54,267 nt of DNA, from positions 1 to 54,267 of the forward strand of contig NZ_JAMBOC010000008.1 in assembly GCF_023715405.1 (NCBI RefSeq), written 5' to 3'. This DNA is from Solibacillus isronensis. GTDB taxonomy: Bacteria > Bacillota > Bacilli > Bacillales_A > Planococcaceae. Both the position numbers and the translations under genes were made by a program. Positions 36,328-48,385 of the stretch are shown here, one piece after another. Each line of letters begins with the position of its first letter. Within the stretch, counting starts at the first letter, position 1. Below the pieces are notes generated by a model, which was not told the origin of the DNA, did no database searches, and was given only the letters and a program-made list of their open reading frames with translations.

Positions 36328-36702
36328 TTATTTTACTAAGGCAATTACTTCAATTTCAACTTTTACATCTTTTGGTAAACGTGCAACTTCTACTGCCGAA
36401 CGAGCTGGCTTGTGCTCACCAAAATGACTAGCATACACTTCATTCATTATAGCGAAATCATTCATATCTTTCATAAATACTGTTGTTTTAACAACTTGGT
36501 TTAAAGAAGAACCGGCTGCTGCTAAAACAGCTTTTAAGTTTTCGAATACTTGGTTTGTCTGTACTTCGATATCCCCTTCTACAAGTTCCCCTGAAGCTGT
36601 CAGTGGAATTTGGCCAGAAGAATAAAACATGTTATTTACTACAATACCTTGTGCATATGGACCGATTGCTGCTGGTGCATTTGTTGTTGAAACTGTTTTC
36701 AT
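36328..36702 (-). CDS. ridA: Reactive intermediate/imine deaminase RidA
   Basis: Hydrolyses reactive enamine/imine products of PLP enzymes (yabJ in B. subtilis, where it was also linked to purine regulation). The 124-residue protein has the YjgF/UK114 signature with the catalytic Arg in [25 protein letters not shown] and the [21 protein letters not shown] segment. The ATG, 10 bases after AAGGAG, overlaps the purR end region (TAAAATG). A frame 12 residues longer lacks a site. Confidence 0.96.
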   Translation of the reverse strand: MKTVSTTNAPAAIGPYAQGIVVNNMFYSSGQIPLTASGELVEGDIEVQTNQVFENLKAVLAAAGSSLNQVVKTTVFMKDMNDFAIMNEVYASHFGEHKPARSAVEVARLPKDVKVEIEVIALVK

Positions 36703-36703
36703 T

Positions 36704-37531
36704 TTAATTTCTCTCCTTTTGAAAAAAATTACCTTCACTTAATGCAATTGTGCGATCTTTCTCACTTACTTCCTGTAGTTTTACTAAAGAATAGTAATCA
36801 TCTACTAATGTAACATCAGCATGCTGTGCTTCTACTAATACAGCGATACCTGCCAACTCACATTCGAATTCTTCCAGTAAGTTCTTCATACCATTCATCG
36901 TGCCTCCGACTTTCATGAAATCGTCGGTAATTAATACACGCTGCCCACTTTTCATACTACGTTTTGATAAAACCATCGTTTGAATACGACGAGATGATCC
37001 TGATACATAATTAATACTCACCGTTGAACCTTCAGTCACTTTGCTGTCACGACGTACAACAACAACCGGGACATTTAAATGTCTTGCAATCGCATGTGCA
37101 ATTGAAATTCCCTTTGTCGCTACGGTCATAATGACATCAATTTGACGATCTGCAAATACGCTCGCAAATACTTTACCAACGCGATTCATCAATTCCGGAT
37201 TTCCTAAAAGGTCCGTCATAAATAAATAGCCACCAGGTAATAATCGATCGGATTGACAAAGTTCCCCCATAAATTCCCCAATTATATCACGAACTTCTTG
37301 TTCCGCCATTTTAGGGATATATTTAACACCGCCCGCTGCACCAGGTACGGTAATTAAAAGCCCAATTCCTTTTTCTTCGAATGTTTCCTTTACAATTGTT
37401 AAATCTTCACTGATTGAAGACTTTGCAGAACTGTAAAGCTCAGAAAAATAAGTTAGCGGGATCAACTGATGTGGATGCTCAAGTAGATAATAAGTCATAT
37501 CCACAAGGCGTTCACTGCGCTTCCATTTCAT
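36704..37531 (-). CDS. purR: Purine operon repressor PurR
   Basis: Represses purine synthesis genes and responds to PRPP and nucleotides. The 275-residue protein has an N-terminal winged-helix domain (residues 1-72, [20 protein letters not shown]) and a phosphoribosyltransferase-fold domain with the PRPP motif [13 protein letters not shown] near residue 200. AGGAGAGG precedes the ATG. The ispE-purR-ridA-spoVG order equals that of B. subtilis. I did not find a convincing PurBox in the window. Confidence 0.96.
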   Translation of the reverse strand: MKWKRSERLVDMTYYLLEHPHQLIPLTYFSELYSSAKSSISEDLTIVKETFEEKGIGLLITVPGAAGGVKYIPKMAEQEVRDIIGEFMGELCQSDRLLPGGYLFMTDLLGNPELMNRVGKVFASVFADRQIDVIMTVATKGISIAHAIARHLNVPVVVVRRDSKVTEGSTVSINYVSGSSRRIQTMVLSKRSMKSGQRVLITDDFMKVGGTMNGMKNLLEEFECELAGIAVLVEAQHADVTLVDDYYSLVKLQEVSEKDRTIALSEGNFFQKERN

Positions 37532-37602
37532 GCGACCCTCTCCTAAACATTAATTAATAAAATACGAATATTTAATAGTCAAATTACCATAATTATACGT
37601 AT

Positions 37603-38469
37603 TTATGCAAGTGGATTTCGTTCCCCCAACATACGTACTACATAAACTTCCTCACAAAAACCACGTAATCCATTATAAATACGGCTGACACGTGCTTCAT
37701 TTTCCACTAGCCCAAATACTGTCGGACCACTGCCGCTCATTAGTACCGCATCGGCACCAAAGCGCTGCATTTGTTCTTTAATTGTTATAACTTCAGGATG
37801 AAGCTCAAATGTTACAGTTTCCAAAACATTTCCAAGTGAATGGCACATTAGCTCATAATCATCCGTTTCAATTGCCTTAATCATTTCTTTCGTGTTTGGA
37901 TGCTGTAGTCCTTCAATATTCAGTCCACCGTATACATCCGCTGTCGATACGCCAATTTTCGGCTTGGCCAAAACGACCCAGCAAGTTGGAGGTGCGGATA
38001 GTTCTTTAATCTTTTCCCCGCGCCCTGTTGCCAAAGCTGTACCGCCATAGACGCAGAATGATACGTCAGAACCGATTTCCGCTCCATGCTCCGCAAGCTC
38101 GTCCAACGTTAAATTTAAATCCCAAAGCTCATTTAAACCGCGCAATGTAGCCGCTGCATCGCTGCTTCCACCCGCTAGACCCGCAGCTATAGGAATTTGC
38201 TTCTCAATTGAAATGGTTACGCCTTCTTTAATACCGTATGTATTTTTTAAAAGCTCTGCTGCCTGGTAAGCAAAATTCCGCTGATCATCCGGGACAAAAT
38301 TATCTGTCGAAATAATTTTAATTTGACCGTCTGCTCGTGATTCCAGTCCAATTCGATCGGCCAAATCGACCGTTGTCATAATCATTTCCACTTCATGATA
38401 ATGATCCGGACGTTTATAAAGCACATCAAGTGTTAAGTTAATTTTTGCGGGTGCTTTTACGTATAACAT
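37603..38469 (-). CDS. ispE: 4-diphosphocytidyl-2-C-methyl-D-erythritol kinase
   Basis: Fourth enzyme of the MEP isoprenoid pathway, phosphorylating CDP-ME with ATP. The 288-residue GHMP kinase has [12 protein letters not shown] at the start with the catalytic Lys, the glycine-rich loop [15 protein letters not shown] near residue 95 and the [11 protein letters not shown]-terminal motif. GGAGG precedes the ATG. Confidence 0.97.
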   Translation of the reverse strand: MLYVKAPAKINLTLDVLYKRPDHYHEVEMIMTTVDLADRIGLESRADGQIKIISTDNFVPDDQRNFAYQAAELLKNTYGIKEGVTISIEKQIPIAAGLAGGSSDAAATLRGLNELWDLNLTLDELAEHGAEIGSDVSFCVYGGTALATGRGEKIKELSAPPTCWVVLAKPKIGVSTADVYGGLNIEGLQHPNTKEMIKAIETDDYELMCHSLGNVLETVTFELHPEVITIKEQMQRFGADAVLMSGSGPTVFGLVENEARVSRIYNGLRGFCEEVYVVRMLGERNPLA

Positions 38470-38536
38470 TGAAAATTCCTCCTACTGTATAAGGCACGCA
38501 TAATATGTAATACGCGATTAAAATTCTATTGCCCCT

Positions 38537-38545
38537 ATTTTACCA
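38537..38545 (-). promoter_or_regulatory. Possible extended -10 promoter of ispE
   Basis: The minus strand reads TGGTAAAAT within TATGGTAAAATAG, about 70 bases before the ispE start; no clear -35. The same string occurs at the rnmV promoter. Confidence 0.42.
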
Positions 38546-38676
38546 TACGGAAGCCTTGTATTATGCACGAAAACATTCACTTTTCTTCGCAAATTATCGT
38601 AAAAAAATGCATGCCAGACAATTCAGTAGTAAGACATTCAAGTATTAAGAAAATCGCTTTCCTGCAATCAAAATAA

Positions 38677-38706
38677 CACCACCGTAAGCGAGAACCTACG
38701 ATGGTG
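38677..38706 (-). terminator. sspF terminator
   Basis: A 10-bp CACCACCGTA/TACGATGGTG stem with one mismatch (38677-38686 with 38697-38706) is followed by a short U stretch on the minus strand. Confidence 0.6.
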
Positions 38707-38722
38707 CCATCTTTGTGTCAAC

Positions 38723-38911
38723 TTATTTTTGGTTGTTCTGCGATTGTTTAGCTAAGTTTTCCTGAGCCATTTCAACCGCGCGTCTTACCATGTTTCCTGC
38801 ATCACGGGCTTTAATACCGCCCCAACCCTCACGTTGAACTACGTCGTAAAATCCAAGTTCTTTTGCAATCTCTTCCTTTAGACGACTCGACATGATTTTT
38901 TGTCTTGCCAT
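38723..38911 (-). CDS. sspF: Small acid-soluble spore protein, alpha/beta type
   Basis: Coats and protects DNA in the dormant spore. The 62-residue protein has the alpha/beta SASP core with [39 protein letters not shown], containing the germination-protease region and DNA-binding helix. GGAGG lies 8 bases before the ATG; a 20-residue-longer frame has no site. Position between veg and ispE matches B. subtilis sspF. A sigma-G-type promoter precedes it. Confidence 0.95.
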   Translation of the reverse strand: MARQKIMSSRLKEEIAKELGFYDVVQREGWGGIKARDAGNMVRRAVEMAQENLAKQSQNNQK

Positions 38912-38940
38912 GCAAAAAACCTCCTTTTCGTTGACGCTTT

Positions 38941-38969
38941 TAGCATGTGCAAAAAAGAAAAAAACACTC
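38941..38969 (-). promoter_or_regulatory. Candidate sigma-G promoter of sspF
   Basis: The minus strand has -35 GAGTG (38965-38969), a 17-base spacer and -10 CATGCTA (38941-38947), an exact CATnnTA. The -35 lies in the 3' arm of the veg terminator. Confidence 0.55.
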
Positions 38970-38983
38970 ACTTTAAATGAGCG
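38951..38983 (-). terminator. veg terminator
   Basis: A 6-bp CGCTCA/TGAGTG stem with one wobble (38965-38970 with 38978-38983) is followed by a long U-rich tract (38951-38964) on the minus strand. Confidence 0.6.
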
Positions 38984-39018
38984 CTTTTTTAAAAATATTA
39001 AAATAAGTACTAGAAAAA

Positions 39019-39276
39019 CTATTTGATGGTAGCTACAGCATCATCTAAAAAAGTAATCTCTACTGCTTCGGTAAGTATATCTGTGTAACTGTAAGACACG
39101 CGCTTGCACGCATTATCTTCCTGCTTTAGTTCAATAACGAACACTGCATGGTAAGTGTCACTTAAGACGCCTTCACATTCAATTGTTTTCTTGCGACCAC
39201 CATTTGCTTTTAATTGCAAACGTTTACCCAAATGACTATCCAATGATTTTTTAATGTCTGCTAACGTTTTTGGCAT
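39019..39276 (-). CDS. veg: Veg protein (biofilm-associated, highly expressed)
   Basis: In B. subtilis Veg stimulates biofilm gene expression by antagonising SinR. The 85-residue protein has the family sequence [36 protein letters not shown] and [24 protein letters not shown] lies 9 bases before the ATG; an earlier GTG overlaps that box. Two strong tandem promoters precede it. Confidence 0.95.
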   Translation of the reverse strand: MPKTLADIKKSLDSHLGKRLQLKANGGRKKTIECEGVLSDTYHAVFVIELKQEDNACKRVSYSYTDILTEAVEITFLDDAVATIK

Positions 39277-39301
39277 TTTTGCATACACCTCACTATAAAA
39301 C

Positions 39302-39330
39302 AGTATACCATGATGTAATTAAAATGTCAA
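39302..39330 (-). promoter_or_regulatory. Strong veg promoter (proximal)
   Basis: The minus strand has a perfect TTGACA (39325-39330), 17 bases ending in TGG, and TATACT (39302-39307). B. subtilis veg is also known for a very strong promoter. Confidence 0.85.
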
Positions 39331-39341
39331 TAAAATATAAT

Positions 39342-39370
39342 ATTTTATCACCGTGATACAAAGTCGTCAA
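39342..39370 (-). promoter_or_regulatory. Second veg promoter (distal)
   Basis: The minus strand has TTGACG (39365-39370), 17 bases, TAAAAT (39342-39347), exactly 40 bases upstream of the proximal promoter. Confidence 0.55.
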
Positions 39371-39415
39371 CTTTTTTCTTAAGATTTCTTAAAATTTTTT
39401 AATGTGAAATTCACT

Positions 39416-40859
<1,444 letters not shown>

Positions 40860-40893
40860 GAAACGTTCCTCATTTCTAACTTAGTCTTTCGCT

Positions 40894-40902
40894 ATTTTAC
40901 CA
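40894..40902 (-). promoter_or_regulatory. Possible extended -10 promoter of rnmV-rsmA
   Basis: The minus strand reads TGGTAAAAT, within TATGGTAAAATAG, 35 bases before the rnmV start; no good -35. Confidence 0.42.
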
Positions 40903-40939
40903 TAGATTGCACTTTGTTACCGCTGTGCTAACTTCAATG

Positions 40940-40978
40940 AAAAAAGCTCCCTCGCCATCAGTCAAAAAGCGAGAAAGC
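40940..40978 (-). terminator. Terminator upstream of rnmV
   Basis: A 10-bp stem with two G-U pairs (40946-40955 with 40969-40978) is followed by U6 on the minus strand. It ends transcription that comes from yabE or from the intergenic block. Confidence 0.82.
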
Positions 40979-41298
40979 CAATATACATTTTGGAATGTTG
41001 ATTTAATATCATACAACTGAATAATCAATTACACCTCGGTGTAATTGCATCCAGGTTTTTTTAGGCATACATAATGTGGGTAAGTCAGCCGTTGCCACAA
41101 CATATGACAAATGAAGGCTGGGTCCCTTTAAAAAGTTCTATGACATCCACCAAGGAGCTCCTCTTCATTCAGCGAGCGTTTGAAACACAGCTGAAACGAA
41201 CAAAACAAGCATTCATCACCCAACTAAAAAGGTGAATGTTTTCTGTACTTGCCGCTACTCTTTCAGTATAAAGGGAATTTAATGAATGGCAATAAAAT
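40979..41298. other. 320-base non-coding block with hairpin and short open frame
   Basis: This block between yabE and the terminator before rnmV holds no recognised gene. On the plus strand it has a perfect 9-bp hairpin (41026-41034 with 41039-41047, loop CTCG), a T7 run, then a 53-codon frame (41074-41235) that has no ribosome site. A CACC/GGTG hairpin overlaps the frame's end. It may be an intergenic repeat or a mobile-element remnant; from the sequence alone I cannot decide. Confidence 0.5.
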
Positions 41299-42498
41299 TT
41301 AGTTCAGTACTTTAATACGTACCTTTTTGCGCCCCCAGTTTTTTGCTTTGGACGTTGTCGGTACTAAGACATCGATTTTTTTACCTTTTATTGCACCGCC
41401 TGTATCAGCAGCTACAGCATTCCCGTAGCCTTCAACCCATACTTTTGTTCCTAATGGAATAATTTTAGGGTCTACTGCAATGACCTTCATATCCGGATTT
41501 GCGCGCAGGTTAAGACCTGCTGCCGAAATACCTGAGCAGCCTGCACAATTTGGTGTATATGCTGTTGCTGTTACATAAAACTCTTTCCCTGAACTTGGTT
41601 CACTAGATCGGGAAACATTTGCAGTGACAACTTTTGTCCCTACAGATACAACTTTTGTTTTTGGTTTTTTAACTACTTTTTCAGAAGCAAGTTTTTTCGA
41701 AACGACTTTACCATTCTCTTTAACAATAGAGTATGTACGTTCTACCTTACCTTTTTCACCTTCTGAAACAACCTTTTCTTTGCCCTTTAATAAAGAAGAA
41801 TCATTTTTCTTTTCAATTGCGAAATCTACTGATTCTTCCACTACATCGGTAACCTTTTCTACGCGAACAACTGCGATTTTATCATTTGGAGCGATAACTT
41901 CCTCCAAACCTCTCTCGACACGATCCGATTCACCTAATTGAACCTCTTGTTGTTTTAAAAAGTTAGCGACCGTAGTCGAAGTGGACCATACTTGTCTCTC
42001 TTTTTTGCCATCGACAAGCGTTAACTGAAACGCTTTTTGAATATCGATTTTGTTATCGGCTCCTACTTCTGTATCTAAGCTTTGTGATACAAGATCATGC
42101 TCTGTTACTTCAATATTTGCTTCTTCCAAAATGTTCTTCACTACATTTTCAGTTGTCCAAACTTTAGACTGATTTCCATCAACTGAAATTACTACTTCTT
42201 TTGCCTGTTCCCATTCTATTGACATTCCACTATCAATACTGGTACTCAGTGAGGGTGATACTTTATCATATGTTGTATAATCTATATTTTGAGCTGTCAA
42301 TAGCTCATCAACCGTAGTTGCGTGTGTATAAATTTTTGTGGTCTCACCGTCAGCTGTTAACGTAACGGGAGTTTTAGTTCCGTGGTATAGAACAAATGCA
42401 ATTACAGATACAAACAGGACTACAGAAAGAATTCGGACCCCTGTTTGCTTACTCCTCAATGATCCTAAGAACTGGCTTTTCATGGATTGATTTGACAT
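41299..42498 (-). CDS. yabE: Cell-wall-binding G5/3D-domain protein YabE
   Basis: Related to resuscitation-promoting factors and probably a wall-active enzyme. The 399-residue protein has an N-terminal membrane anchor or signal (about 20-40), three DUF348 repeats (about 45-205), a G5 domain (about 210-285), a Ser/Lys-rich linker and a C-terminal 3D domain with FYVTATAYTPNCAG, VDPKIIPLGTKVWVEG and AADTGGAIKGKKIDVLVP containing the three conserved Asp. GGAGG lies 10 bases before the ATG. A consensus sigma-A promoter drives it. Confidence 0.93.
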   Translation of the reverse strand: MSNQSMKSQFLGSLRSKQTGVRILSVVLFVSVIAFVLYHGTKTPVTLTADGETTKIYTHATTVDELLTAQNIDYTTYDKVSPSLSTSIDSGMSIEWEQAKEVVISVDGNQSKVWTTENVVKNILEEANIEVTEHDLVSQSLDTEVGADNKIDIQKAFQLTLVDGKKERQVWSTSTTVANFLKQQEVQLGESDRVERGLEEVIAPNDKIAVVRVEKVTDVVEESVDFAIEKKNDSSLLKGKEKVVSEGEKGKVERTYSIVKENGKVVSKKLASEKVVKKPKTKVVSVGTKVVTANVSRSSEPSSGKEFYVTATAYTPNCAGCSGISAAGLNLRANPDMKVIAVDPKIIPLGTKVWVEGYGNAVAADTGGAIKGKKIDVLVPTTSKAKNWGRKKVRIKVLN

Positions 42499-42505
42499 GA
42501 AAATA

Positions 42506-42624
42506 ACGCCTCCTTAATACAAAGTTGGATTATACGTACTAGTTTTCTTACTGTCAATAAAAAAGAATTTATCAAAAATTGGGCATTTTGCTTGAACTCG
42601 TACTGCAACTAGTATTGGAGGCGT
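42506..42624 (-). other. Inverted repeat that could mask the yabE ribosome binding site
   Basis: On the minus-strand RNA, ACGCCTCCAATAC (from 42612-42624) is complementary to GTATTAAGGAGGCGT (from 42506-42520) over 13 pairs with a 2-base bulge. The second arm contains the yabE ribosome binding site, and the yabE promoter lies between the arms. Confidence 0.55.
42529..42557 (-). promoter_or_regulatory. Consensus sigma-A promoter of yabE
   Basis: The minus strand has TTGACA (42552-42557), 17 bases, TATAAT (42529-42534), a perfect match to the consensus. Confidence 0.88.
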
Positions 42625-42714
42625 CTTATCATCAAGAACCTTTTGCACTTTGAAAAACAATCCTAACGTAAAAATCCGTAATTAATTTCTACCGTTATTT
42701 TGATGTATTTAGCA

Positions 42715-43485
42715 TTAAATTTTAAAAAAGCGCTTTGCATTTTCCGTTGTTTTATTAGCAACTTCTTCCACAGGCAATTCTTTCAGACGAGCAATCTCCT
42801 CTGCCACCAATGTAACGAATGCCGGCTCATTTCGTTTTCCACGAAATGGATGTGGAGCTAAATAAGGCGCATCTGTTTCAATTAGCAAATGCTCCAGCGG
42901 AATTTCTGCCGCGACTTCTTTTGGCTGACGTGCATTTTTAAATGTTACCGGTCCTCCTAGACTAATCATGAAATTCATGTTTATGCATTCGCGAGCTGTT
43001 TCAACACTACCGCCAAAACAATGCATAATCCCGCCAACAGCTGCTGCGTCCTCCTCTTGTAGAATCCGCACAACATCGCCTGTTGCATCGCGATTATGAA
43101 TGATAATTGGTAATTCGAGTTTTTTTGCCAATTGGATCTGCTTACGGAACCAATACTGTTGAACATCTTTCGGAGATTTATCCCAGTAATAATCCAGTCC
43201 TGTCTCACCGATTCCGACAACTTTAGGATGCTTTGCCAGTTCTTCAATCCAGTTTAAATACTCGTCTGTACAATCAACTGCATCTACCGGATGCCAACCA
43301 ATCACTGCATAAATAAAATCGTAATCCTCTACTAGTCGCATCGCACGCTCTATCGTTTTTTTGTCAAAGCCGATGACAACCATCTTTTCTACGTTGGCTT
43401 CAATAGCACGGTCAATTACTTCCTGTAAATCTTCATCATACTGATCTGCGTTTAAATGGACATGTGTATCTATAAATGTGCTCAT
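42715..43485 (-). CDS. tatD: TatD-family metal-dependent DNase
   Basis: A TIM-barrel metal-dependent hydrolase with likely DNase activity (yabD in B. subtilis). The 256-residue protein has the metal ligands in FIDTHVHLNA, GIGETGLDYY, PIIIHNRDA, MHCFGGS and LIETDAPYLAPHPFRG. TAGGAG is 8 bases before the ATG chosen; an ATG two codons earlier is too close to it. Confidence 0.95.
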   Translation of the reverse strand: MSTFIDTHVHLNADQYDEDLQEVIDRAIEANVEKMVVIGFDKKTIERAMRLVEDYDFIYAVIGWHPVDAVDCTDEYLNWIEELAKHPKVVGIGETGLDYYWDKSPKDVQQYWFRKQIQLAKKLELPIIIHNRDATGDVVRILQEEDAAAVGGIMHCFGGSVETARECINMNFMISLGGPVTFKNARQPKEVAAEIPLEHLLIETDAPYLAPHPFRGKRNEPAFVTLVAEEIARLKELPVEEVANKTTENAKRFFKI

Positions 43486-43689
43486 ATTCATTTCTCCTAT
43501 CGTGTATTGTACTCATAGATCATATTTCTTAGTTTTCAGTATTATTACATATAGGTTACAAAATACATATTTATTATTGTATAATCGCTAAAAATTGGGT
43601 GATGAAGTGCCAAAAAACCACTAAACATCCTTTTTCAACCATATATAAATTATATTTAAATAGTTTTTTATACTATTTGTAATGTAATG

Positions 43690-43727
43690 AAAAAGTCTGC
43701 TGAACTTTTCGGTTCCAACAGACTTTT
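43690..43727 (-). terminator. metS terminator
   Basis: A 9-bp AAAAGTCTG/CAGACTTTT stem (43691-43699 with 43719-43727) with an inner GAAC/GTTC pair runs into a U-rich end, 7 bases after the metS stop. Confidence 0.88.
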
Positions 43728-43733
43728 TTCAAA

Positions 43734-45716
<1,983 letters not shown>

Positions 45717-45731
45717 TTAAGTATAAGTCTT

Positions 45732-45760
45732 ATTCTAACGAAGTACGAAAATTGTTTCAA
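45732..45760 (-). promoter_or_regulatory. metS promoter
   Basis: The minus strand has TTGAAA (45755-45760), 17 bases, TAGAAT (45732-45737), 37 bases before the GTG start. Confidence 0.6.
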
Positions 45761-45784
45761 TGAAAGTTTATTGGAATTGAGTTT

Positions 45785-45791
45785 TGTCGAA
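45785..45791 (+). promoter_or_regulatory. 0A-box sequence near the metS promoter
   Basis: A perfect TGTCGAA lies 25 bases upstream of the metS -35 and about 145 bases upstream of the abrB promoter. Spo0A could act on either gene; a single 7-base match can also be chance. Confidence 0.35.
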
Positions 45792-45934
45792 TAATCGAAA
45801 CTAAATCTTGGCAATTACTTAAATCTTTTCGACTATTCTAAATATTCTATGGTAAATATTTTTTATAATTTCCTTAAAAAGTACAAATATGACAAAAAAG
45901 TTTCCTAAACGAAGGAAATTTGAATGCTAAATTA

Positions 45935-45963
45935 TTGACGTATATGGTATTAATTGTTATGAT
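45935..45963 (+). promoter_or_regulatory. abrB promoter
   Basis: TTGACG (45935-45940), 17 bases, TATGAT (45958-45963). The start codon is 76 bases downstream of the -10. Confidence 0.75.
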
Positions 45964-45983
45964 TTTAACTAGATCAGGATGAA

Positions 45984-46000
45984 TGTCGAATTTTGACGAA
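45984..46000 (+). promoter_or_regulatory. Tandem Spo0A boxes repressing abrB
   Basis: TGTCGAA (45984-45990) and TGACGAA (45994-46000) both match TGnCGAA and are 10 bases apart, on the same helix face, just downstream of the abrB start site. This is the arrangement of the B. subtilis abrB operator. Confidence 0.8.
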
Positions 46001-46038
46001 TTTAAATAACTTTTCTTATATTAGGAGGAAATATTAAT

Positions 46039-46317
46039 ATGAAATCAACAGGTATCGTACGTAAAGTAGACGAATTAGGACGTGTAGTAATTCCAATCGA
46101 ATTACGCCGTACATTAGGTATTGCTGAAAAAGACGCTTTAGAAATCTATGTGGATGACGACAAAATCATCTTAAAAAAATACATGCCTAACATGACATGT
46201 GCAGTAACTGGTGAAGTTTCTGATGAAAACATGCGTTTAGTAGGCGGTAAATTAATCTTGTCTTCTGAAGGTGCAGAAGCATTAGTGAAAGAAATTCAAG
46301 AAAACTTAAAAAAATAA
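46039..46317 (+). CDS. abrB: Transition-state regulator AbrB
   Basis: Represses many post-exponential genes until Spo0A-P shuts it off. The 92-residue protein has the N-terminal swapped-hairpin DNA-binding domain (residues 1-50, TGIVRKVDELGRVVIPIELRRTLGIAEKD) and the C-terminal multimerisation domain with the conserved Cys in NMTCAVTGEVSDEN. AGGAGG lies upstream of the ATG. One of only three plus-strand protein genes, as in B. subtilis. Confidence 0.98.
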   Translation: MKSTGIVRKVDELGRVVIPIELRRTLGIAEKDALEIYVDDDKIILKKYMPNMTCAVTGEVSDENMRLVGGKLILSSEGAEALVKEIQENLKK

Positions 46318-46394
46318 TATCACTTATTTAAACAAATGAAGCGGTTAAGCGTTCACTAGTTTATGTAAAGTAAAGTATTATTTTACCAAATATG

Positions 46395-46436
46395 AAAAGC
46401 GTTGAAAAGTATGTTGACTTTTCAACGCTTTTTTAT
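46395..46436. terminator. Bidirectional terminator between abrB and rsmI
   Basis: A perfect 16-bp stem (46395-46410 with 46417-46432), loop ATGTTG, with a T run on the plus strand and a U4 tail on the minus strand. Confidence 0.93.
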
Positions 46437-47305
46437 TGATGGTACGCCTGGTAAACATCACGTTTTGGTATGTTTCGTAATTTGGCTACTTCTTTAATGG
46501 CTTCTTTTGAAGATATTTGAGTTTCTTCTATTATATAAGTAACATGCTCATCCAATGACATGGTTGTCCAGTAAGCTTCTTCTTCATCGTCGATTTCACC
46601 TGAAGTATTGCCTTCCAGCACGATACAAAATTCACCGCGAATTTCATTTTCACTTGCCCAAATGATCGCTTCTTCTATTGTACCCCGCAAAAACTCTTCA
46701 AATTTCTTCGTTAATTCCCGTGCCAGTGTAATTTTGCGGTTACCTAATACGAGCTGTAAGTCTTTCAATGTTTCCTTCAAACGATGTGGTGCTTCATAAA
46801 AGATCAGCGTCTCTTCTCGCTTCGACAATTTTTCCAGCTGTTCTCTGCGTTCCTTTTTGCTTCGTTTTAAAAAGCCGAAGAAATAAAACGGCTGTGGAGA
46901 AAGACCGGATGCAATTAGAGCAGTTAAAGCGGCATTGGCTCCAGGGATTGGTACGACAGCAAATCCTTCTGCAATTGCTTTTACGACAATATCAGCCCCA
47001 GGATCCGAAATACAAGGTAAACCTGCATCACTTACTAATGCAATGGATTTTCCTTCTTGCAAATAGCCAAGCAGTTTCTCGCCACCTACTTCAATATTAT
47101 GCTCATGATAACTAATAAGCGGTGTTTGAATATCGAAATAATTACATAGCTTTTTCGTATTACGTGTATCTTCTGCAGCAATAATATCGACTTCTTTTAA
47201 AATACGCAATGCACGCATCGTCATGTCTTCTAGATTGCCGATTGGTGTCGCTACTAAGTATAGACAGCTCCCTTGTTCATGCTGGCTACTTTTTTGTGAG
47301 TTCAT
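46433..47305 (-). CDS. rsmI: 16S rRNA 2'-O-ribose C1402 methyltransferase
   Basis: Methylates C1402 of 16S rRNA in the decoding centre. The 290-residue tetrapyrrole-methylase-fold protein has [44 protein letters not shown] and [21 protein letters not shown] lies 8 bases before the ATG; a GTG three codons earlier overlaps it. It overlaps yazA by 20 bases. Confidence 0.96.
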   Translation of the reverse strand: MNSQKSSQHEQGSCLYLVATPIGNLEDMTMRALRILKEVDIIAAEDTRNTKKLCNYFDIQTPLISYHEHNIEVGGEKLLGYLQEGKSIALVSDAGLPCISDPGADIVVKAIAEGFAVVPIPGANAALTALIASGLSPQPFYFFGFLKRSKKERREQLEKLSKREETLIFYEAPHRLKETLKDLQLVLGNRKITLARELTKKFEEFLRGTIEEAIIWASENEIRGEFCIVLEGNTSGEIDDEEEAYWTTMSLDEHVTYIIEETQISSKEAIKEVAKLRNIPKRDVYQAYHQ

Positions 47306-47564
47306 CTGCAGCACTCCTTATATACTTTATTTTTTGGGGTCGCTTTAATTGTTTAAATGCATATTCAGCAGACATTGCCTGCTGTTTTGTTTCAAATGTT
47401 TCATAATAAATACACGTTACTGGCCCGCGTGCTCGTGTATATTTTGCCCCTTTACCTGCATTATGTGTTGCAATTCGCTTCTCTAAATTATTCGTATAGC
47501 CTGCATATAGTGTAGCATCACTACACTCTAGCACATAAAAGTAATGTTTAGTTTCCTTCTCCAT
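47286..47564 (-). CDS. yazA: GIY-YIG domain protein YazA
   Basis: A 92-residue single-domain member of the UPF0213/GIY-YIG family, related to SLX1 nucleases. The catalytic elements are visible as [19 protein letters not shown] and a following Arg/His pair ([17 protein letters not shown]). The biological role is unknown. It overlaps both neighbours (yabB and rsmI), so translation is coupled. Confidence 0.9.
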   Translation of the reverse strand: MEKETKHYFYVLECSDATLYAGYTNNLEKRIATHNAGKGAKYTRARGPVTCIYYETFETKQQAMSAEYAFKQLKRPQKIKYIRSAADELTKK

Positions 47565-48297
47565 ATAAAAGTGCCCTCACTTCTGGCGTATACTCATTAT
47601 TATCCTCATATACGTACAATGGTGGCAATACTTTTAAGTCCGGCTTGCCGTCTTTAATTGCTTCAATCAGTAATGTATTCGCTTCTTTCCCCCGTTTTGG
47701 ATAAACAAACTGTATGCGCTTTGGCTCCAGCCGATTCGCTCGCATTGCACTAACAATATCCAAAAGTCTGCCTGGTCTGTGTACAAAGGCCGCCTTTCCG
47801 CCTTGTTTTAACAGACGGCTTGTTGCTATGATTGCCTCATCAAGCGTTAAATACAGCTCATGCCTAGCAATTGCATAATGCTCGCTCGTATTTTTTTCGC
47901 TCAACTCATGTGCCAAAAAATAAGGAGGATTACATGTCACAACATCATATTTTTCAATACCTAGTGTTCCAGGTGCATCTTTTACATCACCGAGCTGCAT
48001 GTCGATCTGTTGTGCCAAGTTATTGTATGCAATACTGCGTGTTGCCATATCATGCAACCGCGGCTGTAATTCTACACCAGTAATTTTTGCATTTGTCCGC
48101 GCACTCAAAAAGAGTGGGATTACCCCATTGCCTGAACATAAATCAATAATATGTCCTTTATTTTTCGGGACTTGTACAAATCGCGCCAGTAATACTGCAT
48201 CCAATGAGAACGAAAAGACGGATGGGCTTTGAATAATTCGTAAATCTTCCGCCAGTAAATAATCTAATCGCTCATCATCCTTCAACCATTGTTCCAC
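47548..48297 (-). CDS. trmN6: tRNA1(Val) adenine N6-methyltransferase-like protein (YabB)
   Basis: A 249-residue Rossmann-fold methyltransferase with the SAM motif [16 protein letters not shown] and the N6-adenine catalytic motif NPPYF. It resembles E. coli TrmN6 (YfiC), which methylates A37 of tRNA1-Val; the substrate here is inferred. The GTG start lies 8 bases after GGAGG; a GTG five codons earlier overlaps the box. Length and N-terminus then agree with B. subtilis YabB. Confidence 0.87.
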   Translation of the reverse strand: MEQWLKDDERLDYLLAEDLRIIQSPSVFSFSLDAVLLARFVQVPKNKGHIIDLCSGNGVIPLFLSARTNAKITGVELQPRLHDMATRSIAYNNLAQQIDMQLGDVKDAPGTLGIEKYDVVTCNPPYFLAHELSEKNTSEHYAIARHELYLTLDEAIIATSRLLKQGGKAAFVHRPGRLLDIVSAMRANRLEPKRIQFVYPKRGKEANTLLIEAIKDGKPDLKVLPPLYVYEDNNEYTPEVRALLYGEGN

Positions 48298-48385
48298 TAT
48301 TAAATCCTCCACTTAACTGCTATTTTAATCAGCCTTTTCTAAACAAAAGACTGATATCTACTTTAGCAGATTCAGCCTTTTGTTT

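Noticed and set aside
42558..42714. c-di-AMP (ydaO-type) riboswitch upstream of yabE
   Set aside because: Such riboswitches precede some wall-enzyme genes, but the yabE promoter is only about 30 bases from the start codon, so the transcript lacks space for it.
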